Numbered from the stretch's first letter, positions 11,558 to 23,682 are shown. The stretch is 64,000 nt of DNA from Phlebotomus papatasi (GCF_024763615.1 NC_077222.1:77810001-77874000), one strand, 5' to 3'. Numbers and translations are program-made. Notes: generated by a model not told the origin, from the letters alone.

Positions 11558-12903
11558 TTGCCCCCAAAATCGAATTAGCACAATCGAATTTGGTGCACGC
11601 ATTTCGAGATGCATACATTCCTATGGCATCTGGTAAGAATTTTAACTAACGTAAACTTCTCAGGGCTTTTTTCAAAATATGAATAGTTTATTGAGATGTG
11701 CAAGTGCACTCTATATGTCAGTGGGTTCTCTGACAGAACGTTCTTTCCAAATTTATTTTAAATTCGGCGTTAAATTACGTATGCGTATCATGGAAAAAGC
11801 ACGCTTTTTATTTAAGATTTTCAAGTGCTTGTTGGATCTGGAGTGAAGATGAACCTGCTAGAAATCTATTTCTTATTGCTAAAATAAGCACCTGCCGAGG
11901 ATGTGAGATGAAGAAGGTGGAAAAGATATTTGAAATTTTCCTCCCAAGGATATACCATGAATCCTTTATTCGCTATTGCGCTCTATTTATCACATACACA
12001 CGAATGGAGTTCAAGGTGGGTTGTCTCTCCTGCAGGAAAATGAAGAACTTTCATTAGAGACACCTTCAACGAAAATTATGAAAGTTGGGCGGATAGGTGG
12101 GATTGCACAAGATGGAAAATAGTGAAAATATGTTAGTAAAAAAGTACGTGTAAAAGAAAATCATCATCTACACCATGGTACCTGATGAATTCTCGTCACG
12201 TTTTAATACACTCTGTGCAAGTCTCAGACAGCCCCCGGATTAGAAATCCAATCAGTCAAAGTCTCACACGGAGAAAGCAGGTCTGGAAACGTGTCTTCCA
12301 ACAAACACCACCTTATCGCTCCATTTCACCTAAATACTCCTGTCTCCCTAAGTCTCAGTTAATAGATTTTTAGTTTCAGCGCAGAGAAGAACGAAATAAT
12401 TTTCCTCACCTTATGTAAATTGCATTTTAAAACGTGTTCTTGTCTTCAAATCCATTTTAAAAATTTCACACCTATTGACATATCCTTCTCATATTGTCAC
12501 ATATGATACTGTCAATTTTTCGTTTTAATGATCTGATGTTAATACAATTTAATTAATATAAAACATCAAGTACCAGCGTTACTAGGCTAGGACAGTGCCA
12601 AATCATACATGGGATTATTACGCAATTAAACGAGAATATTGCAAAAATTCAATTAAATACTGAAATTTTATTTTTGAATTTACTCAAAAATTATTGCAAT
12701 CACCATGCAATATACATCACTTTAATGCCATTTACTAATTTAATTTTAAGAGACATGCGAATGAATAAAATATATTATGCGTCAATTATTTTGATCGGGT
12801 TTTTATTGAATTTTCCATAAAATTTGTACTAATTGAGCGGACCGGATAAAATAAATTGATTGATTTTTTCTGTTTTAGCATTAATAAGTGCCGAAATGAT
12901 ATA
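11558..12903. other. No supported gene
   Basis: AT-rich sequence with no recognised element. A phrase CACACCTATTGACATATCC at about 12468 recalls the CTATTGACAC repeats of the element at 1762-3038 but is too short to call. Confidence 0.5.
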
Positions 12904-14368
12904 GGGGGAGGCTTTGATGTTTCGCACATACGCTACCATCGGACACTTCGAATTTCTCCGGTATTACTTTATAACTTTCACTGATGGCTATATATTTTAG
13001 TAGCTAGTCTTAAATCACACCTTTCCTGAAAAAATTGGGAGTCTAATCCTTTTCTCCTAGTTTTAGGAAACAAAAATTAAAAACAGGTCCAAAACTGTAA
13101 TTTTGCTGTGCAATATTTCATACGATTGTGCAGAATTAATATCACTTTTCTGAAAAACTACTATCACAGAGGGTAGAAGGGTTATTAGGAATCAGATTTA
13201 AGTAAAAATCTTTTAGGCTGAACAGGCACTTTTTGTGGGTGGAACAAAATTCACAAACTTGACTCAGATTCATCGATCGCACATAGAAGACATGGCTTCT
13301 CTCACATTTTCCAAGAAACTTCATTTTAGATGCGATCCCTCATATTCACATCTATTGTAATCTACCGATTTGATCCACCACTAAAAAGGAAAACTTAAAA
13401 ATCGTAAAGTTGATAAACAAGAAGTAATTTGACTCAAATAGGTTGCAGTTGAGTAATTATTAAGCAATTTTGGATTTCTTTGATATAAAAATATTTTTCA
13501 AGCTTGCACAAACTGAATGTGCAATGAAAGAATCACATCTGCAATAAGCTCATACAGTTTACAACTGCTTTTTGACAATCTTTGACATAACCTCACTATT
13601 GTGTTGTTTTGCATGACAAAGAAAAGAAATTGTCCGTAAGAAGATGTTTTGTGAAAATTTTAGCTTGTTCACCTGCTGAAGCTCAATATCTGTGCTAAAT
13701 CCCGATTCCTGCAGCTGCAGGAACAGAGAAATCTTCAATGATGCGCATTCAAACGTTTTTGTGCATATCCGGCTCCGTGGAGGAATGGTGGAATCTTGTG
13801 TGGTCTTCTCGCTTGCTGAGTTTTAGTCAATTTTTAGCTTTAAAAACTTATTGATTCGTGTAAATTTGGTGATATTTGGACTTTTCAAGAAAGTATTCAT
13901 CAGATTTAACCGTTTCCGGAGTGAAATTCTCGTAGAATCAAGCAAAAAAATGGTTTTTAATGTCAATAAAACATCTCTCAGAAAAGTTCCAAAAAAGTGA
14001 TATTAAAATGTTTTATTCCTTATAAAAATGGTTTAATCAAGTAGATTAGAGTTCCCTTTAAACAATGATGTGCAACTTTTAGTGTCCGGTGCAAAATTTA
14101 CGGTGAAAATGGGGTGTTCAATGATGGCGTGAATCGTGTGCGATAATAGAAACTTGATTCATCTATCGGACAAATCGCCATTAAATTTTCATTTTCCTCT
14201 GGAGGAAAATCTAAGGATTTCCTGGGATTTTGTTTGGTGGGATTATGAACCTTATAAATAAGACATTTTTTTGGCATAGTTGGAGAATCCATACGGTTTG
14301 CATGGTAGTCAGAAAAAATCACTGAACTTGAACATCATTTTTGTGTGCGAAAGTTCAAAGCCTCCCCC
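12904..14368. mobile_element. TA-flanked TIR element, 1.47 kb
   Basis: Ends: left GGGGGAGGCTTTGATGTTTC and right (complement) GGGGGAGGCTTTGAACTTTC, continuing GCACA on both sides (24 of 27 positions match). TA is on both sides. Further in, TCGGACACT and AGTGTCCGGT also pair. The interior has small minus-strand frames (13142-13324 and 14098-14322). The latter includes MPKKCLIYKVHNPTKQN followed by a KSLDFPPEEN phrase, which faintly recalls a degenerate THAP-type N-terminus, but too many cysteines and histidines are missing to call it. Confidence 0.78.
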
Positions 14369-14589
14369 TACTACAAAAATTTTGTTGGGAAATTGCTTAA
14401 AGCAATTTAATAAAATTTAAATAAATAAATAAACACAAAATAAAATGCATACATAAATTAGTATTAATTTGCACAATCAATATATTATATACCCTATATA
14501 TAATATTAGGAAAGAAAACTTGGCATAGGCAACATTCAAAATAATTTTGGATCATATGGGAAGGGCTGGGAATAAATAGGCTGCAGCAG

Positions 14590-14862
14590 AATGGTAAGTA
14601 TTTTGGTAAAATGGTAAGTAAAAAAATCAAAAATGGTAAGTAAAACTCAAGATTGGTAAGCAAAACATTAAAATTGGTAAGTAAAAATTCAAAATTGGTA
14701 AGTAAAAAATCAAAACTGATAAGTATAACATCAAAATTGGTAAGTAAAAATCAAGATTGGTAAGTAAAACATAAAAATTGGTAAATAAAAATTAAAAATT
14801 GGTAAGTAAAATAATCAAAAATGATAAGTAAATAAATCAAATTTAGTAAGTAAAAAAGGAAA
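14590..14862 (+). repeat. Minisatellite with GGTAAGTAAAA core
   Basis: About eleven to twelve degenerate units of 20-26 bp of the type ATTGGTAAGTAAAAATCAAA. Units differ in spacer length (AAA, CAT or TC insertions). Each well-kept unit contains GGTAAGT, the consensus of a 5' splice site. No gene is seen next to it. Confidence 0.85.
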
Positions 14863-16082
14863 ATATTTTAAGTTTTCGAAAATTATTCGGGAAATTTTAC
14901 GTGTTTTTAGAAATTTTATTAGTTTCACCCTGTGGGGCAAAGTTTTTAATTTAGTTCCTTTTGGTTTTTTAGTTTTGCTTTAGTTTTATAATTTGGTTCC
15001 TTGTGTTTAAAATTAGGCTTTTTTTTCCTATATTAAATGGAACTAGACCTTATCATATAGTTTACGTTTACAAACCTATTGTGAAGCTAAATTACATAAA
15101 GGCTCAATTCCATTTAAAAATAGGAGAAAAAAGTTCAATTTTGAAAACGCCCCAAACCAAAGGTGCCCCAATTCCCCCTACAAGACGTAATTTCTCAATG
15201 CTTAATATTTTCAAAAACTGATTAAAAATGTAAAGAAATTGAATGTCTCTTTAGTAGAATTAATTTTGTGCAGGTTGTACTCTGATATGTTATTATTATA
15301 AGAAAGTAGTACTAATGCAAACAACTATGTACCAGCATGATACATTTAATTTAACAATTTTTAATTAATTATTAATTGAAAATAAAAAATTCATAAGTTT
15401 TAGTCAGAAAATTTTGATTTTCCGAAATAATTAATTTTCAACTTAAACATGGTATTTCATGACTATTTCCAAGATTCTAAGTTCTACTCAATTAAATTAG
15501 GTTTATGAAATTCATTATTAATTTGTGTGCTGTATTAAGTTTTGTTGTATGAGATTTGAGGCAATTTTGGGATGTTTTAATTTTATTTTGCATGTTTGTC
15601 TTACTAAAATTAACCTTAACATTATTATTTCAATAGATGGTCTAATTTGCTAGTTTCCTTGGTATTTATCTTGGATCTCGATGTGCTTAATTCTTTGTAG
15701 TTGTTGTGCTGCATGTACATTGGGTTAAGAGTAGCGTTTAACACTTGTAAATCTATTTAACAAAGTCATCCACCTTCGAAGGTGCAATTAGTGCTGTTTT
15801 TCTTTGTCCGTATACCCTCACCATCGGAACTGTGTGGGTGAATTTGAGTGGTAAGTGCATTTTCCGGGCTTGAGGGCAATGGTAGGATAAAAACACTAAA
15901 ACAAAAAAGTGTGACAAAGCAATCTAGCTTCGCAGAGTGCTTTAAAGACACGTGCACTTTCTGAGCAAAAAAAGCTATTTTGCACGAAAATTGCTCTTAA
16001 TGTGCAAAAACCTTAAGAGCAATTTATGTGCTATACTTTAAAATTAATTTACTGGTTCACAACGGATTTAAAAAAAATTATT

Positions 16083-16344
16083 ATGGCTCCGGCACACCAT
16101 TTAGATCAGGAAAATTTCATGAAGTCGAAATTCGAAACAGTTTCTTTCTCACATGTCTTGCATATGACTATGTCATTTTTCTGCACACCAAATTCGATTG
16201 AGCTAAATTGAATTTGGAGTGATGTTTAAAAGAAGAAGAAGAGAGCGAGAGAATGAGATAGACATATGCAAAACACGTGAGAAAGAAATGAATCCGAAAT
16301 TCGACTTCATGAAATTTTCTTAATCTAAAAGGTGTGCCCGAACC
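16083..16344. repeat. Hairpin repeat R1, copy 2 (best preserved)
   Basis: Inverted arms of about 45 bp: left TGGCTCCGGCACACCATTTA and right (complement) TGGTTCGGGCACACCTTTTA, both continuing into a phrase like GAAAATTTCATGAAGTCGAA. The centre contains GTGATGTTTAAAAGAAGAAG. That centre is the uninterrupted counterpart of the site where a TTAA element entered copy 3. Frames on both strands here are translations of the repeat. Confidence 0.85.
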
Positions 16345-16477
16345 ATTATAACAAATATTAACCAGTCCAAACTTGTTCAGGATTTCAAGGTCTGTCAAAA
16401 TAAATTTAACTTACCACAGCAAATCAGTTTCTAATAGAGAAGATTCAAGAGTTTTTCCTTACATTGATAAAAGGTCC

Positions 16478-17100
16478 GTCAAAATCGTCAAAATTCCGAA
16501 AAGCTACAATCCCGAAGAGACAAAAACCCGAATGGGTCGAAATCCCGAAATCCAGAAAAAAATACCGACAAGCCAAAATCCTTAAAGCGAAAATTCCTAA
16601 AAGTTAAAATTCGAAAAGTCAAACCGAAACCTAAAATTTCGAAAACCCAAAATCCCAAAAGCCAGAATGTCGAAAGCCAAGTATCTAAAGCCAAAATCCC
16701 TGAAAGTCAAAATTCCGAGCGCTAAAATTCCGAAATCTAAAATCTCAAATGGTCAAAATCCTGAAAAGGGCGAAATTATACGAAACAGAGAAAATTTCCG
16801 TTAGCCTTCAATTAAAATAGATGCAATTATGAAATTATTAGAATTCAAGATTTTGGAGTACGGAATTTTGGCTTTGGAGATTTTCTCCCTTTCGGGATTT
16901 TTACTTTTCGACATTTTGACCTTTTCGAGATTTAGACTTTTTAGGATTTTCGGGATTTTTTCTTTAGGTATTTTGGATTTCAGGATTTTGGTTTTCCAGA
17001 ATTTTGGCTTTTCGGGATTTTAACGTTCGAGATTACGCATTCGGGCATTTAGTTTTCAGAATTTTGGCTTCCGGAATTTTGATCGGAACCCTTACAGAAT
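16478..17100. repeat. Foldback element built of about 15-bp words, copy 2
   Basis: The left arm (16480-16770) is an array of degenerate CCAAAATCCCGAAAG words. The right arm (16850-17075) carries the inverted words (GGATTTTGGCTTTCGGGA type). The right end, GATCGGAACCCTTACAGAAT, is the complement of the left end of copy 1. The frames seen here are low-complexity translations of the arms. Confidence 0.8.
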
Positions 17101-17442
17101 CATTTTTCGAAAAAACTCTCCTACTTTTTGAACGAATTTTGTCATATGGCATTGTCAGAGTGATACAGAATTTCTTTACTGATAACCAACAAATGAGTAC
17201 GCAGATTTGTGAAGTAGCATTACATTTTTTTCAACTGTCAGACTCATAACGTTTTGCTAGCATAGGAAACTCGAAAAATCAAGGGTTATACTAATGCTGC
17301 AAATGTGGAGATCGTGCAATAAAAGGAAAGTATAGAGACACTAATGCTGTAGGTGAGTCGGATTAAAATAAAACAAAGACTGTTTGTCATAGAAAAGAAG
17401 AAATGTGTATTAAGACTTCGTAGAATGCTCGTGCCTTAAGTA

Positions 17443-18484
17443 CACACAGAGAAATTTTAGTGGCATAACAACTCTAAATGGTGTTGTCGGACACACCAAC
17501 CTCAACCTCAAAATCAACTAACCCCAATTCGGTGTTCAGAATACACCAAGTGGTGTCACAAAGTAACTAACACCGGCTTTGGGTTTCTGATTACACCAAT
17601 TTTACACCAATTATTAACACCAAATTTAGCGTTGTTGGAACACCATTGTGGATTTTGTATCACACCAACTCAAGAAAATATAGGTGTTCCTTTTACACCA
17701 ATAAATGAAAAATGTCTACAGATTTGCAACTAAAACTAAATGATCAAAGGATTTAGAATTAGGGCATTGGCATTCATTGGATGGGATTTGAAATTAAATT
17801 CCTGGGTGTTTCTATTTAAGAATTTTCCATTTTTCTGCGTGATTTTTATTAATTTTTGACCATTGTTTGAGGGCTTGGGGCCCTCCCTGGATGATATTCT
17901 CTGTATTTCAAAGCCATTTGGTGCGTGAAAATCTTTTTCCAACATTTAAGCCTGCGCCGAGATTTGAACACGCGACCTTTGTGATGACAGTCGAGCATCT
18001 TCCAGCTGCGCCACGAACTCCTATAATGTATTCAAAGCATATCGGGAACCGTTGCATCGGCACACACGATATTCCAAAATTAGAGATTACAATTAGAATT
18101 ACAGATTTGCAACTAAAATTAAATGATCAAGGATTTAGAATTAGGGCATTGGCATTCATTGGATGGGATTTGAAATTAAATTCCTGGGTGTTTCTGTTTA
18201 AGAATTTTTCATATTTCTGTGTGTGTGGTCGATGGTGAGCGACGAACACCGTTTGGCGTTGCAACAGCACTGTTTAGAAAATTGATGGTGTTACTTTTGC
18301 ACTATTTCAGAGATTTCTGTGGCGGAGTTAATACAACACCGCCAAAGCATTTCATAGAACACCATTGATTCAAAACTAGGTGTTAATTTGGTGTGAATGC
18401 TACTACGTTTGGTGTTCAAGCAACACCAACACCAAATTCAACCCCAAATTCAACACCGCTTTCTCAAAATCACTTCTCTGTGTG
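17443..18484. mobile_element. TA-flanked element of the CAC-CAGAGAAA-ended group, interior of ACACC/GGTGT words
   Basis: Ends CACACAGAGAA and TTCTCTGTGTG, each next to TA. The subterminal zones (17480-17705 and 18240-18470) are dense in ACACCAA and GGTGTT, a self-complementary vocabulary. The middle contains a tRNA-like SINE (17842-18080, minus) between two 124-bp direct repeats at 17718-17841 and 18101-18224. No coding region. Confidence 0.8.
17842..18080 (-). mobile_element. tRNA-derived SINE, copy A
   Basis: Read on the minus strand it has an A-box-like TGGCGCAGCTGG and a B-box-like GTGTTCAAATC about 35 bp apart, the internal RNA polymerase III promoter arrangement of tRNA-derived SINEs. 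The same body is present on the plus strand at 62575-62822, including ATTTTGGAATATCGTG at the start and GGCCCCAAGCCCTCAAACAA-like sequence near the end. It is too long and too diverged from a cloverleaf to be a functional tRNA gene. Confidence 0.75.
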
Positions 18485-18486
18485 TA

Positions 18487-20210
18487 TAGTAGCTGCTTTA
18501 TGCGTTGGAAGGTAAATGTTAAATGATGCTAGAGTACTAAGTATTATGGTGCTATTCCAATGAAAATGAACATGTTTTTTTTTAATCGTCGGATTTTTAC
18601 CATGTTTTTCACAAATTTCTAGTTGCAAGTATCCCGAGGTTTCCTGAAAAAAAATCATCTTATAAGCTAATCTGAGGTTATCTTCAGTTTTTCTATACAA
18701 GTATAAGAAAGCTTCTGAATTACTTATGTAAAATGCTACACTCCAGAAACGTCAGAAAACAGTGTTAAAACAAAATTCGCTGAGTGATCGAACTCTTGTG
18801 AGGTCGAGAACTCCATGAACTTTCCATCAGCATTGTTTTTAACTCCCTTTGACTTTTCCTTTTGCCCTTAATTGAAATTAATCGCATAATCCAGTATGTT
18901 TTTCACTTGAAGAAACCCCTCTATTACATCGACAGCTTCATTCCATGCCATTTAAAGTCGAAAATAGAATAGTTGCAATTGGACGGATATGCTACTTCTG
19001 GCTATAAAATGTGGATGATATACAATTTTGGTAGTCATCAAAAGCTTAGGTAATGCAAGATTTTAATTTCTCAACCAAAATAGTTTAGTATTACAGATTG
19101 AATAGTGTCGAATGGAACCTTCGACGTGTACACATGTGAAATGTATTTTGAATCATTTGAAATGGATTTTTGAGGGATTTAGCATTTGCTGAGTTATGTA
19201 CTCTACAGAAGGTGTTTTATCCATGTAATCCCATATTGAACATCTTCTCCACATCGCCTTTTCGATATACCCTCAATCACCCACTTTACAGAAATATTCA
19301 ATATTCTGTAATATTCTCCATTGGATTGAATTGTATATACATATATTATGATAGGCATAATATAGAACATTCTGGTATAAGTATTGATTTTGTTGTCAGC
19401 CCTTAAGCCCTTTGCCAGTTCCATCAACATTTCTGAGGATATGGTGGTAAACAATTTCTTGTAGATAATTAATAAAACAGTAAGTTTGCCTAAGTAATTA
19501 CTTAAAATTTGTAATTAAATTAAATCCATCGATTAACACATAATATAATTTAATACTTTAAATCGGCCCGTGGTACCATTGAGTGGAAATGTACTCAAAA
19601 TGTACAGAATTATCATAGCACTTTATAGGCATGTTGAGGAAACTGATTGATTAATGATTTATATGGGATTCTCAGTTGAATATAATGGAATAGAACCCCT
19701 TTTAGTGGAATAGGAATTGAGATTTCAGTATATAAATCACATTTAATATATTCAAAGACACTGTCATGGTGTTCAATACTACTGGGAAGCTTTCTCGACA
19801 TTTCCCCACACAGGATAATTCATGGGAATTAAATCAATCTAAACTATACCTATTACTTTCTCACACATTGAACTATGCAGACGAAAAAGTTTTTAACACA
19901 AAATTTCACTATAAATATACCTCGCTAGGGGAATACTACTAAAGTTTATTTTTAGAAAAACCTTAATGCAAATGATGAGTAAGTTTTAATGCTAAAATAG
20001 AATTATTAATATAAAGTTTATCTACTGAGTATGTACAAAAAAATTAAACTAATGAGGATATCATGCTAACGAATTTGAGTATATTTTAAAATTTTAAAGT
20101 TTTAAAGTTTGCTGCTTCACAATATTTTATAAATCATACAAAAGATCATCCAAAAGCTTAGAAGTAATTCAATTAAATTTCGTATAAAAATTACTTATGG
20201 GTGCAATATC
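18487..20210. other. No supported gene
   Basis: AT-rich sequence without recognisable element ends. The overlapping frames at 19170-19454 on both strands show no domain. Confidence 0.5.
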
Positions 20211-20422
20211 GGTTCATAACAGTTTGAAATAAGTTCAGACTTTGTAAGGTTCCCAAAACCTTTTCAACTAAACCAAAAATGTCTCTAAAAATCATTTAAG
20301 AGACACGCACTCTAGAGCCTTTTTAACGTAACCTTGAAAATCCGTTATCAGGAATAACTCAAGGATACTTCTATATATGTATGTACGAGTAAGTTTGAAC
20401 TTATTTCAATATGTTATGAACC
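20211..20422. repeat. Inverted-repeat element, related to dispersed repeat R2
   Basis: The left GGTTCATAACAGTTTGAAAT pairs with the right (complement) GGTTCATAACATATTGAAAT, and pairing continues through AAGTTCA for about 31 bp with three mismatches. The interior contains CCTTGAAAATCCGTTATC, a phrase shared with repeats at 22.4, 51.0 and 60.1 kb. Confidence 0.65.
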
Positions 20423-20528
20423 GGATATGTAACCATTCATGCCATTTCACATTCGCATATATGCCACGAAAGCTTTTAGGCGACACTATATCCTATTATC
20501 CGACTAGGCTATGTACGCTCTCTGTTAA

Positions 20529-20668
20529 CCCTTTAAGGACGAGAAGGTCAAAAATTGGGGGTCAGAAAAAATCATTTTTTTCAGACATTTTATAGCAATT
20601 ACATCTTTAGAAGGCCGTAGGAAAAATTTCATTTTTGGGTTACCGGTGACCCAATCGTCCTTATAGGG
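20529..20668. mobile_element. piggyBac-type MITE, 140 bp, TTAA-flanked
   Basis: TTAA sits directly on both sides (20525-20528 and 20669-20672). The ends are CCCTTTAAGGACGA and, complemented, CCCTATAAGGACGA. TTAA targets with CCC-starting ends are the hallmark of the piggyBac superfamily. There is no coding capacity. Confidence 0.88.
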
Positions 20669-20814
20669 TTAAACCTTCTAATTTCTTTCATTATCATGGA
20701 GAGAATGAATCAGCTTCGAATACCCAGGTCCATCAGAGTAGAGTGTACCACTGGTACCAATTCTAATTGGGACAGATTAAAAATCAAGGGGTAGATATCT
20801 GCCGCTCATGGTGC

Positions 20815-20990
20815 ACTCCATTGCCGATCTGTCGATTTCTTCCAAAAATGGTACCGATCTGCAGATCTCGTATCAATTTGCCGATCTTATTTGTCCGATC
20901 TGTGTCGATCTTAATTGTACCGATATGTCGATTTCTTTGCAAAACAGTGCCTATCTTCTAATTTTTAGTTCAAGATCGGCAGTAGTCTGC
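20815..20990 (+). repeat. Degenerate tandem repeat of CCGATCTGTCGAT words
   Basis: About eight partial units of the type CCGATCTGTCGATTTCTT or CGATCTTATTTGT, with variable spacing. The overlapping frames at 20767-21026 are translations of this repeat and not a gene. Confidence 0.6.
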
Positions 20991-21284
20991 CGATTGATGG
21001 TCACGGTTCACACAAAGCACCACTAGGGGATATCAGTGGCGCGAAAGGAAAGACCGTTAGCTCTTGGGCGGATAGATCCCCGGCTTGATTCACAGTATCC
21101 GGTGCAAAAATCTGAATACCTAGAAAAAGACATTTTCACTGTGATAAAACATAATAAAATTGCACCGCCTTTGACCAAAAACTCCCGGAGCATGTAAGAA
21201 GCATCCACAGTGCAAGGAAGGCGTTTCTGGGCAATCTACGACCAGCAGATTCTTCCAGAACGAGCACGTTGTAAAGATTACATT

Positions 21285-21530
21285 CACTGAGAAAAATCCG
21301 AAAAAGTCAAAATAACATTCCGGAAATGTTAATTTTACCCTGCAGTATTGATCCGAAAACGGTGTAAATATTACCCTTTTTAGGTATATTCTGAGTTAAA
21401 GTTACTCTTCTTTCATGTTGATTTTACCCTTAAAAGGTGTAAAATTAACATTGAAAAATGTTTATATATTTTTACACCTAAACAGTGTTAAAATTATGTC
21501 GAAAAAAAGTTAATCTTTTTATTCTCAGTG
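21285..21530. mobile_element. Short palindromic element with CACTGAGAAAAAT end
   Basis: Left end CACTGAGAAAAAT and right end ATTCTCAGTG are complementary. The interior is made of GTTAATTTTAC, GTGTAAAATTAACA and TTTACACC words, mutually inverted. It belongs with the CAC-GAGAAAAAT-ended group. The left flank is TT rather than TA, so the target duplication is not clean. Confidence 0.6.
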
Positions 21531-21590
21531 TGTACAAATAAAGTGTCTCATATGATTAATAATAATAATAAAGAGCCACTTATTCACTCC

Positions 21591-21857
21591 TCTCAGGGCA
21601 CTCAATGGGTCAAGTGGTAGAGGCACTCGCTCTATGATGCAAGTGTCCCGGGTTCGAATTCCCTTTAGGTCACCAGGAATTTTTCTGGTGTTTTCGGATT
21701 GCAACCAGTGAACTTCACTGCACTTGATTCCACAGGCATAGGACTGGCAACTTCATCCCTGTTTAAGAAAAAATAATAATGAATGTTCCGAACTCCCCTT
21801 GTGAGAAGACCTAGTTCCTCTATGGAACGTTGTGCCACCATTATTATTATTATTATT
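21591..21857 (+). mobile_element. tRNA-derived SINE, copy B, with target duplications
   Basis: The head resembles a tRNA: A-box-like TGGGTCAAGTGG and a near-canonical B box GGGTTCGAATTCC. A tRNA-unrelated body follows (GGATTGCAACCAGTGAACTT and so on) and ends in an (ATT)n tail. Target duplications ACTTATTCACTCC (21578-21590) and ACTTATTCACCCC (21858-21870) bracket it, with one mismatch. It would be transcribed by RNA polymerase III and moved by a LINE; it is not the same family as copies A and C. Confidence 0.85.
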
Positions 21858-22244
21858 ACTTATTCACCCCTTGTTAAAAATAAAATTCCCATGGAGGAAA
21901 AATGATTCTACACTATATAGCTTTTGCTGAGATTAATGAGTAAGATAATTATTTACAATAAATTGTAATGACCAAAGAGTTATTATATTTATTGCTCTCT
22001 CGGTAGATTTTGAGCAAAAAAAATACTCATTTTATTTTTACATTTCAAAACCTAAAAAATATTACCTTTGATATAATTTGATGAATAAGTGGTAATGAAT
22101 TGCATTTTATAGTGTCCTTTTACAATTTTATGATTATTTTCATTTTAGCACAACAGATATAAATAATACAAAATAATACAATATGCACATAGTCCACATA
22201 GTCGATTCAATCAACATTTGTCGTAATTTATTTTTTGGAAAGCA

Positions 22245-22510
22245 TTGAATGCTTTGAGAAATGCTCGAACTCATGGTATAGAAGCTCTGTCTTAAAAGTA
22301 GTCAAACGATCGTTCAAAATAGATTAGAAGGAATAAAATTGATTTTCAGATAAAAAATATACTTTTCGGTTCATAACCAGCTTATTTCTGGTTTATAACC
22401 GATTGGAATCAATTCAAACTAGGTTGAGAAATCTGTCTAAAACCTTTTTCTCCTTTGACTTTGAAGAATTGTTACTTGGTGCAATACAACGGTAATGTTG
22501 TATGTGAATG
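22245..22510 (+). repeat. Dispersed repeat R2, copy
   Basis: The phrases TTTGAGAAATGCTCGAACTC, GGTTTATAACCGATTGGAAT and TTTGACTTTGAAGAATTGTT occur in the same order at 50690-51020, and in part at 20.2, 31.85 and 60.0 kb. Non-coding. The frames around 22414-22764 have no recognised domain. Confidence 0.5.
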
Positions 22511-23230
22511 AAATGTCGGCCTGGGTAATTAACAAAAAAAAAAGAAACATATACAATAATAAAAAAAAACATATCAGACAAAGCATTGCCGAGCAGTCCC
22601 ATAAACATGATTTTGGAGGGGAATGTTATGGGCATGTTAATTATGTGAAAGCTAACTTATGGAGAGATGAGGTTCCTCGAAGATCCCATATCGCTATCTC
22701 TAACCATTTGGCCTGTAGAGTTGGTAACATACGAATGCACAAACGGAAGCACAGTATCACATAATTTTTCAAAGATGGTTTAACGTGGTGTTATGTTTAG
22801 AGAAATTAGCTTAAAATGTGATACTTCTGAATCAAATTGAAGAAAATTGTACTAATATGTAGGATAGTTCAGGAAATTATCTAGAAAATGATTTAAAAAC
22901 TATTATAATAGAGATATCTGTTAGACAGACAGCATGGTTTTATTTAACTTTATTTATGTTTACCTTCCATCGTTTACAAAGCCGTAAGTTCAGTGTTAAA
23001 GGAGTTAAGCTATATGGCAGTAGTGTATAGAGATTTTAGAACTTACAATATTTTGCCAAAATTCAACATATTAATTATATTTGTTTTTGTGATAAAAGCG
23101 TCTTTATTTGACAAAATTGGCAGGAATAATTACAATAAATATCTTTTTTCTTATAGACTTCTGTTTTGTAAGTTTTGTTGAAGATATTTTGTGTAATGTA
23201 TCGCTTTTTAAACGGACAGAGGGTTATATA

Positions 23231-23442
23231 GGGGAAACTGGGGCACCATCAAACACGGGGTAGCACCAAACACTAAGTTTTATTTCTTAACTACTTGGAC
23301 TATCTCAACCATTTCTTCAGTAGGCAAGCATCCTTATAGTGCCTATAAATTCCTATAGGTTTGATCTTTAGAAGTCGAATATCTGATTAAAAATTCACAG
23401 AGTTTGGTGCTATCCCGTGTTTGGTGATGCCCCAGTTTCCCC
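23231..23442. mobile_element. TA-flanked MITE, GGGGAAACTGGGGC family, 212 bp
   Basis: The ends form an inverted repeat of about 41 bp: GGGGAAACTGGGGCACCATC on the left and GGGGAAACTGGGGCATCACC on the right (complement), continuing through AAACACGGG and AGCACCAAAC. TA flanks both sides. It shares GGGGARACTGGGGC ends with the elements at 9195-9786 and 52834-53786, while the interiors differ. Confidence 0.88.
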
Positions 23443-23682
23443 TATGCATTTTTACTTACAAATATTTGATAAAAAGGATTTACGTCTGCATTATTCAAAA
23501 TATTTTAGGATATTTAAAAAAGTATGTGAATTTCTCATTGAGAAATATTAGGAAATTGCTGCAAATTGCAAGTCAAACAAATATGGTAAAGAAGTTACAA
23601 CAAATATTGATTAGAAATAATTTAGTTATGGAAATTTACTGCAACTTCACCAAAAATAGAAGTCACGATAAGTAAGGTAATG

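Noticed and set aside
14928..15181. A further GGGGARACTGGGGC-type MITE
   Set aside because: The right end GTGCCCCAATTCCCCCTACA fits, but the left candidate (CACCCTGTGGGGCA) is too poor and has no TA; only a single end is supported.
21598..21670. Possible functional tRNA gene
   Set aside because: A and B boxes are good, but the sequence continues into a SINE body with ATT tail and target duplications, so it is a SINE head.
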